This document shows positions 30,928 through 40,122 of a stretch of DNA of 40,122 bases, one piece after another. Position 1 is the first letter of the stretch; each line of letters opens with the position of its first letter. The stretch is from NCBI GenBank assembly GCA_024704765.1, contig JAKMXF010000064.1, positions 1 through 40,122 on the forward strand. The letters are read 5' to 3'. This DNA is from Oopsacas minuta. Lineage: Eukaryota; Porifera; Hexactinellida; Lyssacinosida; Leucopsacidae. The notes below the pieces were generated by a model that was not told the origin of the DNA, made no database searches, and saw only the letters and a list, made by a program, of their open reading frames with translations. A program made the position numbers and the translations under genes.

Positions 30928-31598
30928 TCAAAGAAGTACAAATTGTAGTCTTCTTGGGCGCTGCCTGGAAAACTGTTCGACTACCTCTTCAGCATCACAT
31001 GGAATGTCCCTGTTGATAACAACTACGCCAGTCCGTTTAACCTTTCTTCTTTCATGCTACTACGTAGATATGTTTTAAGTAAACGTAAGCTACTAATTGA
31101 AGGTTCACATTCGACACTTGTGGCTGGAAGTGTACAGCAATCTTCAGTAGCTGCTGAATATTAGGGAAGAAATCTTTATTAACTATTTTAAAGTTTTAAC
31201 AGGAGTCTCGAGTGTTACTGCAGCTGTAGTATTATTAGAATTCTTCCATCTCATCCACCAACAGCGTAATTCTACAATACATCAAACCAGTAGGTAAAGG
31301 GAGATTATCTCTATACACTGATACCAAGTCTGGAATATCGCTAAAGTTAATAATTGTATCTCGTTTTGAAAGCGTCGAGGGTAGTAAAGCATAATCTGTG
31401 AAACTATCGCTGATGTTAAGAAGTCGACCTTGTATTCATTTCATTGAGAAGATAGTCAAGCATTGGGATTGTGATTACCCTTTGATTATATTCGAATTGA
31501 CTTGAAGAAGGAACATTGTTCTGATATTGTTGTCTCTCAGTTGTTCTTGGGGCACTTTCCTGAACGTTAACTTTGGCTGCAAGAGCCAATGCATTCAT
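30928..31598 (-). pseudogene. hAT transposase remnant (C-terminal part)
   Basis: On the minus strand, in order and across three frames: RQQYQNNVPSSSQFEYNQRV with IPMLDYLLNEMN; then FTDYALLPSTLSKRD; SVYRDNLPLPTGLMY; FFPNIQQLLK; and the dimerisation motif TSVECEPSISSLRLLKTYLR with MKEERLNGLA. This is the C-terminal part of a hAT-superfamily transposase of the ZMYM1/PRKRIR (THAP12)-like type, including the dimer domain. Breaks at about 31420, 31235, 31150 and 31035 show it is dead. The N-terminal part is not seen. Confidence 0.8.
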
Positions 31599-32071
31599 AT
31601 ATACTCACCGAGCAAAGGTATTTCAACAATACAAAATATACAACAAAGCTTCGGCAAAATAGCAAATAATTGCAAATTGATAAGTTTGGATAACTCAAAG
31701 ACAATTGAATTATGTTAGTTAACATTGTTCCAGACTAAATCTAGGAATATTTTGTCTAATTACATATTTTCAAGCCACACTTTACTCATTGAATAGATAA
31801 TTAGCTAATTTATAATACAAGCAAGCTTCGCTTACTTGCGTTGCGGGGCACGAGAACACTGTGTTCGCAGGTGGCACCCTTTGGGTGTCCATTGTATCCT
31901 TCCTGATTATTATTGAACATATAGATATCAAACATTTACATTTCTGATAATAGCATTACAGTGATCACATAATAATCCTTAACCGAATACTGCCGAGTGA
32001 CTTTATGACTGCAAAAGTTGCTAAAATCTCGCATTTGGTGCGGGAATTGGGTAAAACGAAGTGGTAATATT
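31599..32071. other. Gap with GC-rich repeat
   Basis: Apart from the GC-rich repeat at 31815-31890, this is AT-rich sequence with no recognised coding signal. Confidence 0.4.
31815..31890. repeat. GC-rich dispersed repeat, copy 4
   Basis: AATACAAGCAAGCTTCGCTT, then ACTTGCGTTGCGGGGCACGA and GAACACTGTGTTCGCAGGTG, resembles the unit at 7804-7860 (CGCTTCGCTTGC...GCGAACACTTCG). It ends in a locally palindromic CACCCTTTGGGTG stretch. Confidence 0.45.
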
Positions 32072-32383
32072 CTAGCGTTCCTTTTCATCACGAAAGTTAG
32101 ACTTCTGCAGTACCCCTTTTTGTAGATTAGTGTTTCCACTTGTGATGTCCCTAATTAACTTAGCCTTTTTAAAACTTAGTGCTATATTAGGGTCGCCTCC
32201 CTTTCCTTTCTTCTTTTTGTTTCCCTTACCTGTTTTCTTCCCGTGCTTGTTCGTAACATTTTTCGTCTCAACGACAGATAGCTTGCGGGGAGGGTCAGGA
32301 ATACTTTCAGCATCAGAGCCCGATTCCAGTAAAATGCCATCAATGACATTGACGTCAATATGTTGTTTATCAGCTTCTGCCAT
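32072..32383 (-). CDS. Small lysine-rich hypothetical protein
   Basis: From ATG 32383 (MAEADKQHIDVNVIDG) this encodes 103 residues: an acidic N-terminal third, then a Lys/Gly-rich block (KKTGKGNKKKKGKGG), then a basic helix. I do not recognise a family. There is no membrane segment and no clear splice site that would extend it. The N-terminal composition (ESGSDAESIPDPP) looks like real protein, but the ORF is short and in repeat-rich DNA. It may be a first exon or a transposon-borne ORF. Confidence 0.3.
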   Translation of the reverse strand: MAEADKQHIDVNVIDGILLESGSDAESIPDPPRKLSVVETKNVTNKHGKKTGKGNKKKKGKGGDPNIALSFKKAKLIRDITSGNTNLQKGVLQKSNFRDEKER

Positions 32384-34733
32384 GTTGATTATTGTTTTTG
32401 ATAATTTAAAAATCACAATGGTATTTATATACTCTTAGACAACCCTCAATAGTTATATATTAATTCAAGTGGCATTTGAATTATTCCGCAAGCAGGAACT
32501 ATTACTAAATTTGGTCCAGTCATAAGTACCTGGGCTCTGGGATAAATCCATAGATACGGTATACATTCCAATGGTCACCATTGGAAATGTATTATTTCGA
32601 CATACTAGTCAACTATTCAATCCTTGGAAACACATTGGGCACTTAGGTATGTTTGTGCTCATTTTACTGGTAGACAATTTTCAATACAGAATAAAATTAA
32701 CACAACAAAAGAAAAATTTAGATAGAAGAGCACATTAGAAGATAATTATCAAAATCCTTGATACATAGTGATATACCTGTATAGCAATCTGGGTTCTATC
32801 GAAAGTCTGTTGACCGGATTGTAAGTACATACGTATCTACAAATCAGAGTGGTGGTAAATTGATAATTTTCTAATACGTATGTAGATTTATCAAATTTTA
32901 AGGTAGGTTCTTACCAAAAATATTCTAATCTGTTCTTTATCATTTGTTTACTTATTTGTTTTTGTTGGTTACTCGTGCGTTTACTATGAGATTTATAATG
33001 AAAGGGTCTGTCTGAATGGTGGAAATTGGTGGAACCATCTTTATATTAATTTATATTAGTTATATCTATAACCTTATTAACTATGACTCCTAACGTTGCT
33101 TAACATGTGAGACTAATATTCTGTGCGATAAGCCCATATTTTAAGATTTAATACAACGTAGGTGCTAATCTCCATCTCAAATGTACCTATATACCTATGC
33201 CAATTTTGATTATATCGGCCTACTACATTTGCAGGATTGGTGGACAAACGGATCTACGCACATAGCACATCCATACCAATAGGCCATCCCATAGAAGCGG
33301 TACTCAAAATGCTAAGATATATTATAATATTATATTATAATATGTTATGAGTAAATAATCTATATTATTAAATCTCAATGTTTGTTTGTCCGTTGTCAAG
33401 GAATGGATTTACGGTATGCAATTTTGAATTGTCGCATAACTATGTATTTATCGTGTTTATCAAGGAAGTAAATAGAATTGAATAAAACTTCACTAAATAT
33501 ATCGAACATGCTGAATCCGATTTTCACACTTTTGGATTAATCATATGTAAATTTGTTTTTGCTTTTATGAATATAAAGTAAACAAATTATCCTAATCACA
33601 AAACATACGTACAGGCTTGCTCTAAACAGCTAGCCAGGAGTAAGTAAGCATAATGGATAATATATTATGTTTAATTATTGTCTCTACAATTATTCAACAA
33701 TCTATTTATTAAAGTTTAGATAATGTTTCATGCGAAAATGTATTAATCACGTTAATTTTAGTTTCAGATGTCACAGTAGAAATTGTAAGTAATAACCTTG
33801 GTTACTGAATAGAATCCCGTATATTTTATCAATTCTACAGTGAATACCAGTGAGACGTAATTAATTACTATATATGTAATACAGTTATCAAACTTATTAT
33901 TATGCGAATTTCTGTATTGATATTTGGAAAAGATAATTATGAACAAGAATCAGGATTGTCCTATTTTCATAACGTCAATATTAGTAATTTAATGTTTTAG
34001 TATAGAGAAGAACTCAATTTAATTCTCCTGAATTTGCATATTCAAGTTTCTCATATGTAATTTATTGTTGTTTTTATTAATGTAAAGGAAACAAATTAGC
34101 AAAATCCATATAGATATTTGCTCTCACCGCTTCAAAGGGGGTTGATCTTACAAAATAATTCAATAATATATATGCCATATACGTGTATTTGTGAATACAT
34201 ATATCTATATTATAATACTCAAGAGGGCCGTCAATTTGGAAAATAATGGATACCTCGAGGCGCAATGCGCCGAGTTCATTGCAAAGCGACGAGTCAAGGG
34301 CTCGTAGAATAAATAATAGAATAAATATGATATGAAAATGAGGACTATACTACTGAAGGAATGGTAATATTCACTAGATAAGAATGAGCTAAAAAGAAAT
34401 CTTCTAAATTAAGGATTTTTCTTCATAATTAATAGCTGTCGGATGAATAAACTTCTGGACAGGGCTAGTACAGTATACAGGACGTTTCAATGTAAGAGCG
34501 TAATAGGAAAAGGGTTTATCACAAGTTGGTGGTTTTTTGATAAGGGAGCCAGTTGCATCGATATTTAGAACGATGTAGTTATATTTGAAAAGTTTTACTA
34601 TTTCAATCTGTTTTTTTGTAAATAAATGAATTAGAAATGTGTCTTATACAATATATTGTATGTAACCAGGTATTTAATGGTCTGGTAATACAGAACGGAA
34701 ATGTTTCTGAGTTTCCACAATGTTTACTGGATC
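32384..34733. other. Long AT-rich gap, no gene seen
   Basis: There is no coding sequence with recognisable motifs over about 2.3 kb. About 33310-33350 has an AT palindrome (ATAATATTATATTATAATAT). About 33530-33600 and 34050-34100 share loose matches (CATATGTAAATTTG..TTTTTAT, AAGTAAACAAATT), suggesting old repeat copies. About 34255-34305 is another GC-rich patch (GAGGCGCAATGCGCCGAG). Confidence 0.5.
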
Positions 34734-35027
34734 TTAATTGGAAAATCTTTCCAATGACTTAACATCTGATTTAATTCGCCTTAATGTTTGTTGAAAAGTT
34801 AGATTAGTGAAATTCCCTCTCTTGAATGCCTCTACATCTTTCTCATTTCTAAATTGTTGGTGGAACATATTACTTACTGAGTTGTGAATCAATTTTGCAC
34901 CTATCTCTTTCCTATTGTGAGAACTAACGTGACGTGCATGAATAGTTTTCCAATCTTGGTGTGCAAATGAATTACTACCTTCTGATTTGAACTCAGAATA
35001 AAAGGAGTGAATTAGGAACAAAATCAT
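34734..35027 (-). CDS. Unrecognised 97-residue ORF
   Basis: The ORF starts MILFLIHSFYSEFKSEGSNS and continues with many charged residues (HARHVSSHNRKEIGAKL, RRIKSDVKSLERFSN). The composition looks protein-like. I cannot name a family. It sits among transposase remnants and may be part of one, or a fragment of an unrelated gene. There are no membrane or zinc-binding motifs. Confidence 0.3.
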   Translation of the reverse strand: MILFLIHSFYSEFKSEGSNSFAHQDWKTIHARHVSSHNRKEIGAKLIHNSVSNMFHQQFRNEKDVEAFKRGNFTNLTFQQTLRRIKSDVKSLERFSN

Positions 35028-35146
35028 GGTGTAATACTATTCAACGACTATCAGTTATTTGATATCGAGAGATTCTGATGTTCCGGGATGACTGATAATG
35101 CTGAGCACATTGCAGAAAACTGTACTAATTTTCCTGAATATTATTC

Positions 35147-35440
35147 AAAGAGCGTCGTCCTGAGCTACAACGGAACCTCAATGTCAGTTTATTAACTGAA
35201 GTATCACCACACTTAACAAATAACGATTGTGAATCTCTGAACCATATTATTAAAGATCTAATAAATTACAAACCGCAGCCAGTTCATATTCTCGTAAAAA
35301 CACTAATAACTCATGTTAAAACACAGTACGAAGATATAGAGAGTACCTTATATGGAAGGGGTAACTACTGTCTAAATTCACAGTTTTATAATTTTCGAAT
35401 TAATTATACTACAAATTTAACAAAACTAATACAGAAATGA
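35147..35440 (+). pseudogene. MULE-like transposase C-terminal fragment
   Basis: An open frame without an ATG reads KERRPELQRNLNVSLLTEV, then HLTNNDCESLNHIIKDLINY, VKTQYEDIESTLYGRGNY, and ends at TGA 35438-35440. The TNN.CES.NH..K motif with the following amphipathic helix and a Gly-Arg-Gly turn matches the C-terminal part of Mutator-like transposase families common in cnidarians and other invertebrates. The start and catalytic core are missing. Confidence 0.55.
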
Positions 35441-35489
35441 CGTCATATTTTATCAAATTCCTCAAATTCAAGGTTCAGCAAGTATGTTG

Positions 35490-36290
35490 CAGAAATGATG
35501 AGTAGTGACCATGGCACGGCAGAGAACTCATTTTTTAAGTCAACGGCTACTAACTTGTAAGGCAGTTCACATAAGGATATGAAAATTGAACATATTGAGA
35601 TGGACTATAGTTGGGCGATAATGCATAGCACATGTTTGGCATTTAATAGACTGAGTATATTAGTATTCTTAACTCAATGTTGGGAAATTGTAAACAACAA
35701 AACTACTACTAAATCAGACATCCCAACTGTTTTGCATTTCTGTTCGACACATAGATTGCATCGAATTAGCTATAGATTAAATAGAATTAATATATTAGAC
35801 AAAAGGTAAACGGTAAGTATTACATTCATTGGGTAGTATGGTGAAAAGTAACAATATTGAAGAAATAAGCCTCGTTTCCGAATCATTGTGTATTTTGCTG
35901 ACTACTGAATTGAGGTTACCTCAAGTTATTAAGAGTCTAGTAGATTTGGAAAACTTAGTAAAGGGAAATTTCGAAATCAATTGTTCAGAAAACTTTATAT
36001 TGATGATTACCCTGATAATGCTGAAGGTAATACGCATAGAAAACGTCTCCCTTTGGAAGATATTTCGAAGAATGTTACTCTAACACAATCGTAAAATTTC
36101 TAGAGTAAAAACAACTGGTACAAAATCAAAATGCGTGTTATGGCCCTAAAATCCTCGAATATAATTCGACTTATTACACGCCATTGCTTCCTCTTTGGAG
36201 TGGGATCATTCTTAGTAAAGTAAATATAAATGTTATTTCAACTGATAGCAATGCAGAAGTCGAGAATTGGTTTAAATAGTCAAACACTGA
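35490..36290 (+). pseudogene. Decayed transposase-like coding region
   Basis: ORF 35579-35809 reads HIEMDYSWAIMHSTCLAFNR, then VLHFCSTHRLHRISYRLNR. ORF 35829-36083 follows in another frame. After more breaks comes YYTPLLPLWSGIILSKV with DSNAEVENWFK (about 36165-36280). The D-S-W..H pattern, the Cys/His pair and the final N-A-x-V-E-x-W-F block match a transposon-borne DDE-type protein family I have seen in insects and hydrozoans, with the final Glu as a possible catalytic residue. The superfamily is unassigned. Multiple stops show it is dead. Confidence 0.45.
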
Positions 36291-36359
36291 ATATTTAAGG
36301 ACATTACTATCGAAAGTGAGATTACATATATTCTCTCATTTACTTTATTATATCATTTA

Positions 36360-37030
36360 ATTATTCAATTATTTATGTTATTTGCTGTCCGTGGATTCTC
36401 AATCTCTCTCTCTTATAATGAGACATCTAGTGAAATATATTTCAATTGGACTCTCAGCTCAAGCACTCAGAATATTACTATCTACCTTAACTACTCACTT
36501 GATCTGACTTATAATCATTCTCAAAACGAAATGACATCTAATTTTCACAGATACTTATTCATTCTCACAGCTATCTACTGACAATAACTATACTCAAACT
36601 ATAAATCCTCCTGAATTTGATAAGGGAAATGTAGATACACACATTACAGCTTGTTTACAGATAACAAGATATAGGTGCTAAAAAGAAGGCAGAAGAGAAC
36701 AAGAGTGAAATGTAAGATATACATCATTATATTGTTATTATTGTTATTATTAGTTTGTTTAGGATTCTAGAAGAAACCTTATATACAGAATTAAACAAAT
36801 CAGGGAAGCAACCTCCAGCTGAGGTAACATTACACAATTAATACAGTAGTTATACATATTAATATTATCACACCTCTCTAGGCTGAACAGCCACAAATGA
36901 AAGGATTCTATGCAGACATAGACCACGTAACACCTAACTTGGATCAGTAAAATGGCCAGAACCAATCCAGGAGACCCACTACATGACTATACAGCCTCCT
37001 ATAGATGGTCCTAGCTCCCCAACTAACTAA
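36360..37030 (+). pseudogene. Broken receptor paralogue with ITIM/ITSM-like tail
   Basis: The extracellular part GFSISLSYNETSSEIYFNWT with YLNYSLDLTYNHSQNEM aligns with the fourth and fifth exons of the receptor at 37701-39637. After a shift near 36545 it continues to HITACLQITRYRC and a stop. The transmembrane exon is not recognised. Tail-like exons follow: ILEETLYTELNKSGKQPPAE (36763-36822, donor GTAACA), then AEQPQMKGFYADIDHV (from about 36883). After one shift near 36945 comes ETHYMTIQPPIDGP, ending at TAA 37028-37030. Tyrosine motifs TLYTEL and THYMTI fit the ITIM/ITSM pattern ([T]xYxx[L/I]); FYADI is a third YxxI. Unlike its relative, no intron separates NW from TL in the ectodomain. 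Orientation is opposite to the intact gene. Confidence 0.6.
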
Positions 37031-37231
37031 TATAAATTATACTAATAGCTCCTGTCTCCTGTCCCGTTTGTATATTTTATTATATGAACTATTTAGAACT
37101 ATATTTATCTTTCTTATCCTATATAGCTTTTATCATATGCATTTATACATTCTATTTATAGAATATTATTAATGTTTATTAATATATTAATCTGTTTGTT
37201 TATCAAATACGTATATGATTCTTTTCACACT

Positions 37232-37438
37232 TTATTCACAAGAGATTACTACTGACTCTCCTATACACACAGATACATTAGGAGTTATTGTGAAGATGTT
37301 ATCTATAGAAATAGTCCATAGTAAGACAGTAACTATAGCTAAATACAGCAGTACAATGAACATACCTTGAAGTTGTGCTCGAGTAATGAAGCTGAATAAC
37401 AACAACAACAAAAATCGAGAAAAACACCTAACTCTCAT
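37232..37438 (-). pseudogene. Truncated receptor paralogue (signal peptide and start of ectodomain)
   Basis: ATG 37438 opens the signal peptide MRVRCFSRFLLLLLFSFITR; exon 1 ends at 37366 in phase 1 (donor GTATGT). Exon 2 starts at 37302 after CTATTTCTATAG and reads DNIFTITPNVSVCIGESVVI with SCE and then TAA. This matches the start of exon 2 in the intact gene downstream on the + coordinate (ITQTPSSACNGEDVTVKC), with the same phase. The rest of the domain is missing; the stop and following AT-rich sequence mark a truncation. The gene sits just 3' of the intact receptor in tandem on the same strand. Confidence 0.6.
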
Positions 37439-37700
37439 TCCCACTATATTTCTGTACAACAAATGGAGGAATTGTAACAATAATAATAATAAAATTATCA
37501 AATATTTAAGGATACATTCATATAATTACTGTACCAGAGAGAGAAATAGCAGTAAAGCGTATTACTGTATGAACAAATATACGTCATTAAAAACAATAAA
37601 ATATTACATACAGCATTAGTAATATATCTTACAATTATAATTATTACTAAAATATACATTATTAAAATTAAAAATATTTACAAAAGCATTGAACAAATCT

Positions 37701-39637
37701 TCACTTCAAGTTAGAATACTGATGGCTAGTAGAAGTGTCCTGTGTAGAATGTATACCTGTAGGGGACATAGGGATGTAGTAAGGGTCCTCTGGTCTAGGA
37801 GTAGATCCAGGTGTTAATTTATCCATATCTATATATTGATAGAGATGTGCTGGTTCTGTAGGTTTAGCAGTAGACTTAATACTCTGTATCTTCCTGTACC
37901 CCCCCCATTATCACAAGAGCTATACTCATAGCAGATATAACAGATATGATATTATTAATATTAATATTATTATTACTATTAAGATTACTACAGCTAGTAG
38001 AAGAGATACAGGAGAATCTAGAAGATACAGAATATAATATTTTAAGGTGTTAAAACATAAAACAAATAATAATACAAACAAACAATAATACCTGCAACTG
38101 TTGGGAGAATTTCTAACGGGAAGAGTGAATGAGAGAACTTGAATACACACCTCAAATAACAATTAACAATTTCATATACGATAGTATAGAATTCGATGTA
38201 TAATCTACTCACTTGTGGTAACAGAGGCAGTAGTGGCAGTAGTGGGGAGTGTAGGTGGCTCTAAGATATACAATTAATTAATGCAATTCACCAAGTATCG
38301 CTGATTACTAAGACAGTCTAACCTGCATTAAAGAATCTACATATAGTGTGTCCATTGAATGCTCCACACTGTTGTATTATTTGTATACAAGTTGTAATGT
38401 TAGTTACTACTCCATCATCTGTAGTGAAGTTATGTGGAGTTATGTATGTAGTGTACTCAGTGATAGAAGAGAGTAATAGGAATGTAGTAGAGCTAGAGAA
38501 CTGGTGAGTAAGGTCTGATTGTGTGTGATTATAAACCAAATCTAGTGAATACTCCAGGATAAGAGGAGGTGTCATAACCGGAAGTAGAGTCTAGAGACAA
38601 TATAAATAGAATATTAAGTTATTAAATAGCTGATATACAAATATTAGTTACCCAATCAATAGTGAGAATACTGGTAGTGTTATCATAACTGAGGAACAGC
38701 TGAGGAGAGTTGTTTATAGAATAACCTATAAAGTAAACAAATAAATAAATAAATAAATACAGTATCAGTATATTTATACAACAAATATTACCTCCTATAC
38801 TAACAGTATTAACACCAGGAATAGAGGTACCAGCACAGCTGATAGCAGTAACAGAGTACTCATATATTGTATTGATAGTCAGCTGATTAGTATCTGTGTA
38901 ATGATTATCTGTTGTATTAGTTAATAATGTATTATTACGACACACAGAGTATTCTTTAATATCTCTATCACTATCAGGAGTAGTCCAGCTGATTACAATG
39001 TTAGTACAGTTATTATTAGGCTCAGAGAGTGTTACAGGAGGAGAGGAAGGAGGAACTAGAAGGAATGATTCATAACACGAATAATACTCGCAATACAAAA
39101 GTTATTATAGAATCACCTGCTTTATTGAGAGGAATAGTTTCACTTACAGCTTCTTGATCGATAATATCCTCATCAATAATATCCCCATCAATAAAAAAAA
39201 CAAAATTAGCAGTACATCCTAGCAGCAGATCTTTATCAGAACTAGTGAAAGAGTTTAGGGTGATTGATCCTACTACCTGGCTAGAGGAAGTATCATACAT
39301 AGCTGTCAGTCTGGCTAGGTTGGTACCGAAGTAATCCCCTGTACCTGAATTAACCTGATTATCAGATAAGGCGGCATCTGGATTAGCAATGATGAACCTA
39401 ACTTGGATAGAAATGAACAAATCGTTAGTATTAGGAGCCTTTAGGATACATTTCACTGTCACATCTTCTCCATTACAAGCTGATGAAGGTGTTTGGGTTA
39501 TAGTACCTGAAGGGAACACATATGTATATATACATAGCATGTTATGATACATTTCTCTATCCAAGTAACTTACCCGAGATACGGGATAATAGGAATAATA
39601 GGTTCACTAATGTACAGAGTTTATAGACAGATACCAT
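37701..39637 (-). CDS. Single-pass receptor: Ig-like, FN3, TM, YxxM tail
   Basis: Exons on the minus strand: 39637-39574 (signal peptide MVSVYKLCTLVNLLFLLSRI), 39506-39117 (Ig-like, with SACNGEDVTVKC and LLLGCTANF), 39055-38792 (fibronectin III: NIVISWTTP, YEYSVTAISCAG), 38725-38652, 38590-38323 (NxT/S-rich Cys-containing domain), 38260-38213 (Thr-rich stalk), 38112-38092 (21-nt exon), 38017 onward (membrane segment SPVSLLLAVVILIVIIILIL) and a tail to TGA 37703-37701. Phases agree at every junction. The membrane exon meets a TGA before the tail. The tail is in the same frame, so a 48-nt intron (37941-37894, GT..ACAG) would give 465 residues; compensating indels are the alternative. The tail has YIDM and YIPM (YxxM, the PI3-kinase p85 SH2 site pattern) and YSNL. 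It is probably a cell-surface recognition receptor; the ligand is unknown. Confidence 0.7.
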
Positions 39638-40122
39638 TTCATCATTAGGGAAAATAATATTTTTCTAATTCATAAATTTGAATGATGTCATGACAATAGG
39701 TATGTACATTAAGTTTGTATTGCATACACTATTGCTCTCATTTCAATTTGTAACACTTCAATCACTTCAACAAAGTGACCATGAGTTAAAGTATAGCAAC
39801 TAATTTTATGTGACAATTGTTTAAATAATATATACTAAACCATAGACTCCTTAAATAGAAGGACTAGTATCTCCTATGCTCGGGGCCTAGAACTTGGGTC
39901 CCATCATATCTTGGGTTGTACACATGCTAAAACCTTCATCTTGGTGTCTAACATGGGGTTTTGAGGGATAAGGAATTAATTTTTTATACTTTTGACCATC
40001 TAAAAGGTCACCTGAAGGTCATTTGAAGGTCATTTGAAGGTTAAAACACTCAAAATAGCAGGAATTTATCTAAAATTTTGTGTATTCTTCTAATCAAATC
40101 CAGGGTAACGAGACAAACACAG
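39638..40122. other. 5' flank of receptor gene
   Basis: This is AT-rich sequence upstream of the receptor start, where its promoter should lie. No coding sequence is seen. A small tandem repeat lies at 40006-40038. Confidence 0.4.
40006..40038 (+). repeat. Three tandem 11-bp units
   Basis: The units are GGTCACCTGAA, then GGTCATTTGAA twice. A GACC lies just upstream on the same strand. They could be paired GGTCA half-sites of the nuclear-receptor type, but this is only a pattern match. Confidence 0.6.

Noticed and set aside
33300-33360. AT palindrome (ATAATATTATATTATAATAT) as a replication origin or structured element
   Set aside because: Low-complexity AT sequence of this kind is expected by chance in this background.
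40006-40038. GGTCA repeats as a nuclear-receptor response element
   Set aside because: Spacing follows an 11-bp tandem duplication and there is no other support; kept only as a repeat.

Overview
The window looks like a piece of a metazoan nuclear genome, most likely a sponge (demosponge-like). It is AT-rich. Genes are split by short GT-AG introns or are single-exon. It holds animal-type families: SLC47/MATE transporters, fucose-1-phosphate guanylyltransferase, a LOTUS/Tudor protein, an NHL-repeat protein, a WD-repeat protein, ribosomal protein L13 fragments and FN3-bearing single-pass receptors. There are no bacterial operons, no CRISPR array and no convincing RNA gene. The species is inferred, not proven. 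Two ambiguous bases (11332 and 16457) and several single-base frame breaks mean that some 'pseudogene' calls could be assembly errors.

Layout. 1-3610: the 3' three exons of a WD-repeat gene on the minus strand, with a fold-back repeat in one intron and its 5' exons not found. 4101-5993: a single-exon FPGT gene (minus). 6227-6732: a pogo/Tigger-like MITE. 8115-9782: a single-exon MATE transporter (minus). 11346-16471: a graveyard holding a GH31 alpha-glucosidase fragment and two adjacent decayed integrase elements of different lineages, each followed by a cysteine-protease-like module resembling USPL1. 17045-18288: a frame-broken NHL-repeat gene (plus). 19931-26447: a repeat-rich block bounded by a near-identical 613-bp inverted duplication carrying the last exon of RPL13; inside it lie a decayed transposon with ~130-bp terminal inverted repeats (21640-23861) and a second, divergent MATE gene (23956-25512, minus). 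27050-30325: a two-exon LOTUS/Tudor gene (plus) with four LOTUS-like domains and one extended Tudor domain. 30928-36290: remnants of a hAT transposase, a MULE-like transposase and another transposase, plus two small unassigned ORFs. 36360-39637: a cluster of three related receptor genes. One is nearly complete (minus, 37701-39637; signal peptide, Ig-like, FN3, transmembrane segment, tail with two YxxM motifs). Two are broken relatives, one of which keeps a tail with ITIM/ITSM-like tyrosine motifs.

The genes do not form a pathway. The recurring themes are local duplication (two MATE genes, three receptor copies, the RPL13 inverted duplication) and heavy transposon load. The most notable observations are the receptor cluster with immune-like tyrosine motifs, the pairing of integrases with a USPL1-like protease module, the four-LOTUS domain count, and the loss of the conserved TM7 glutamates in the second MATE protein.
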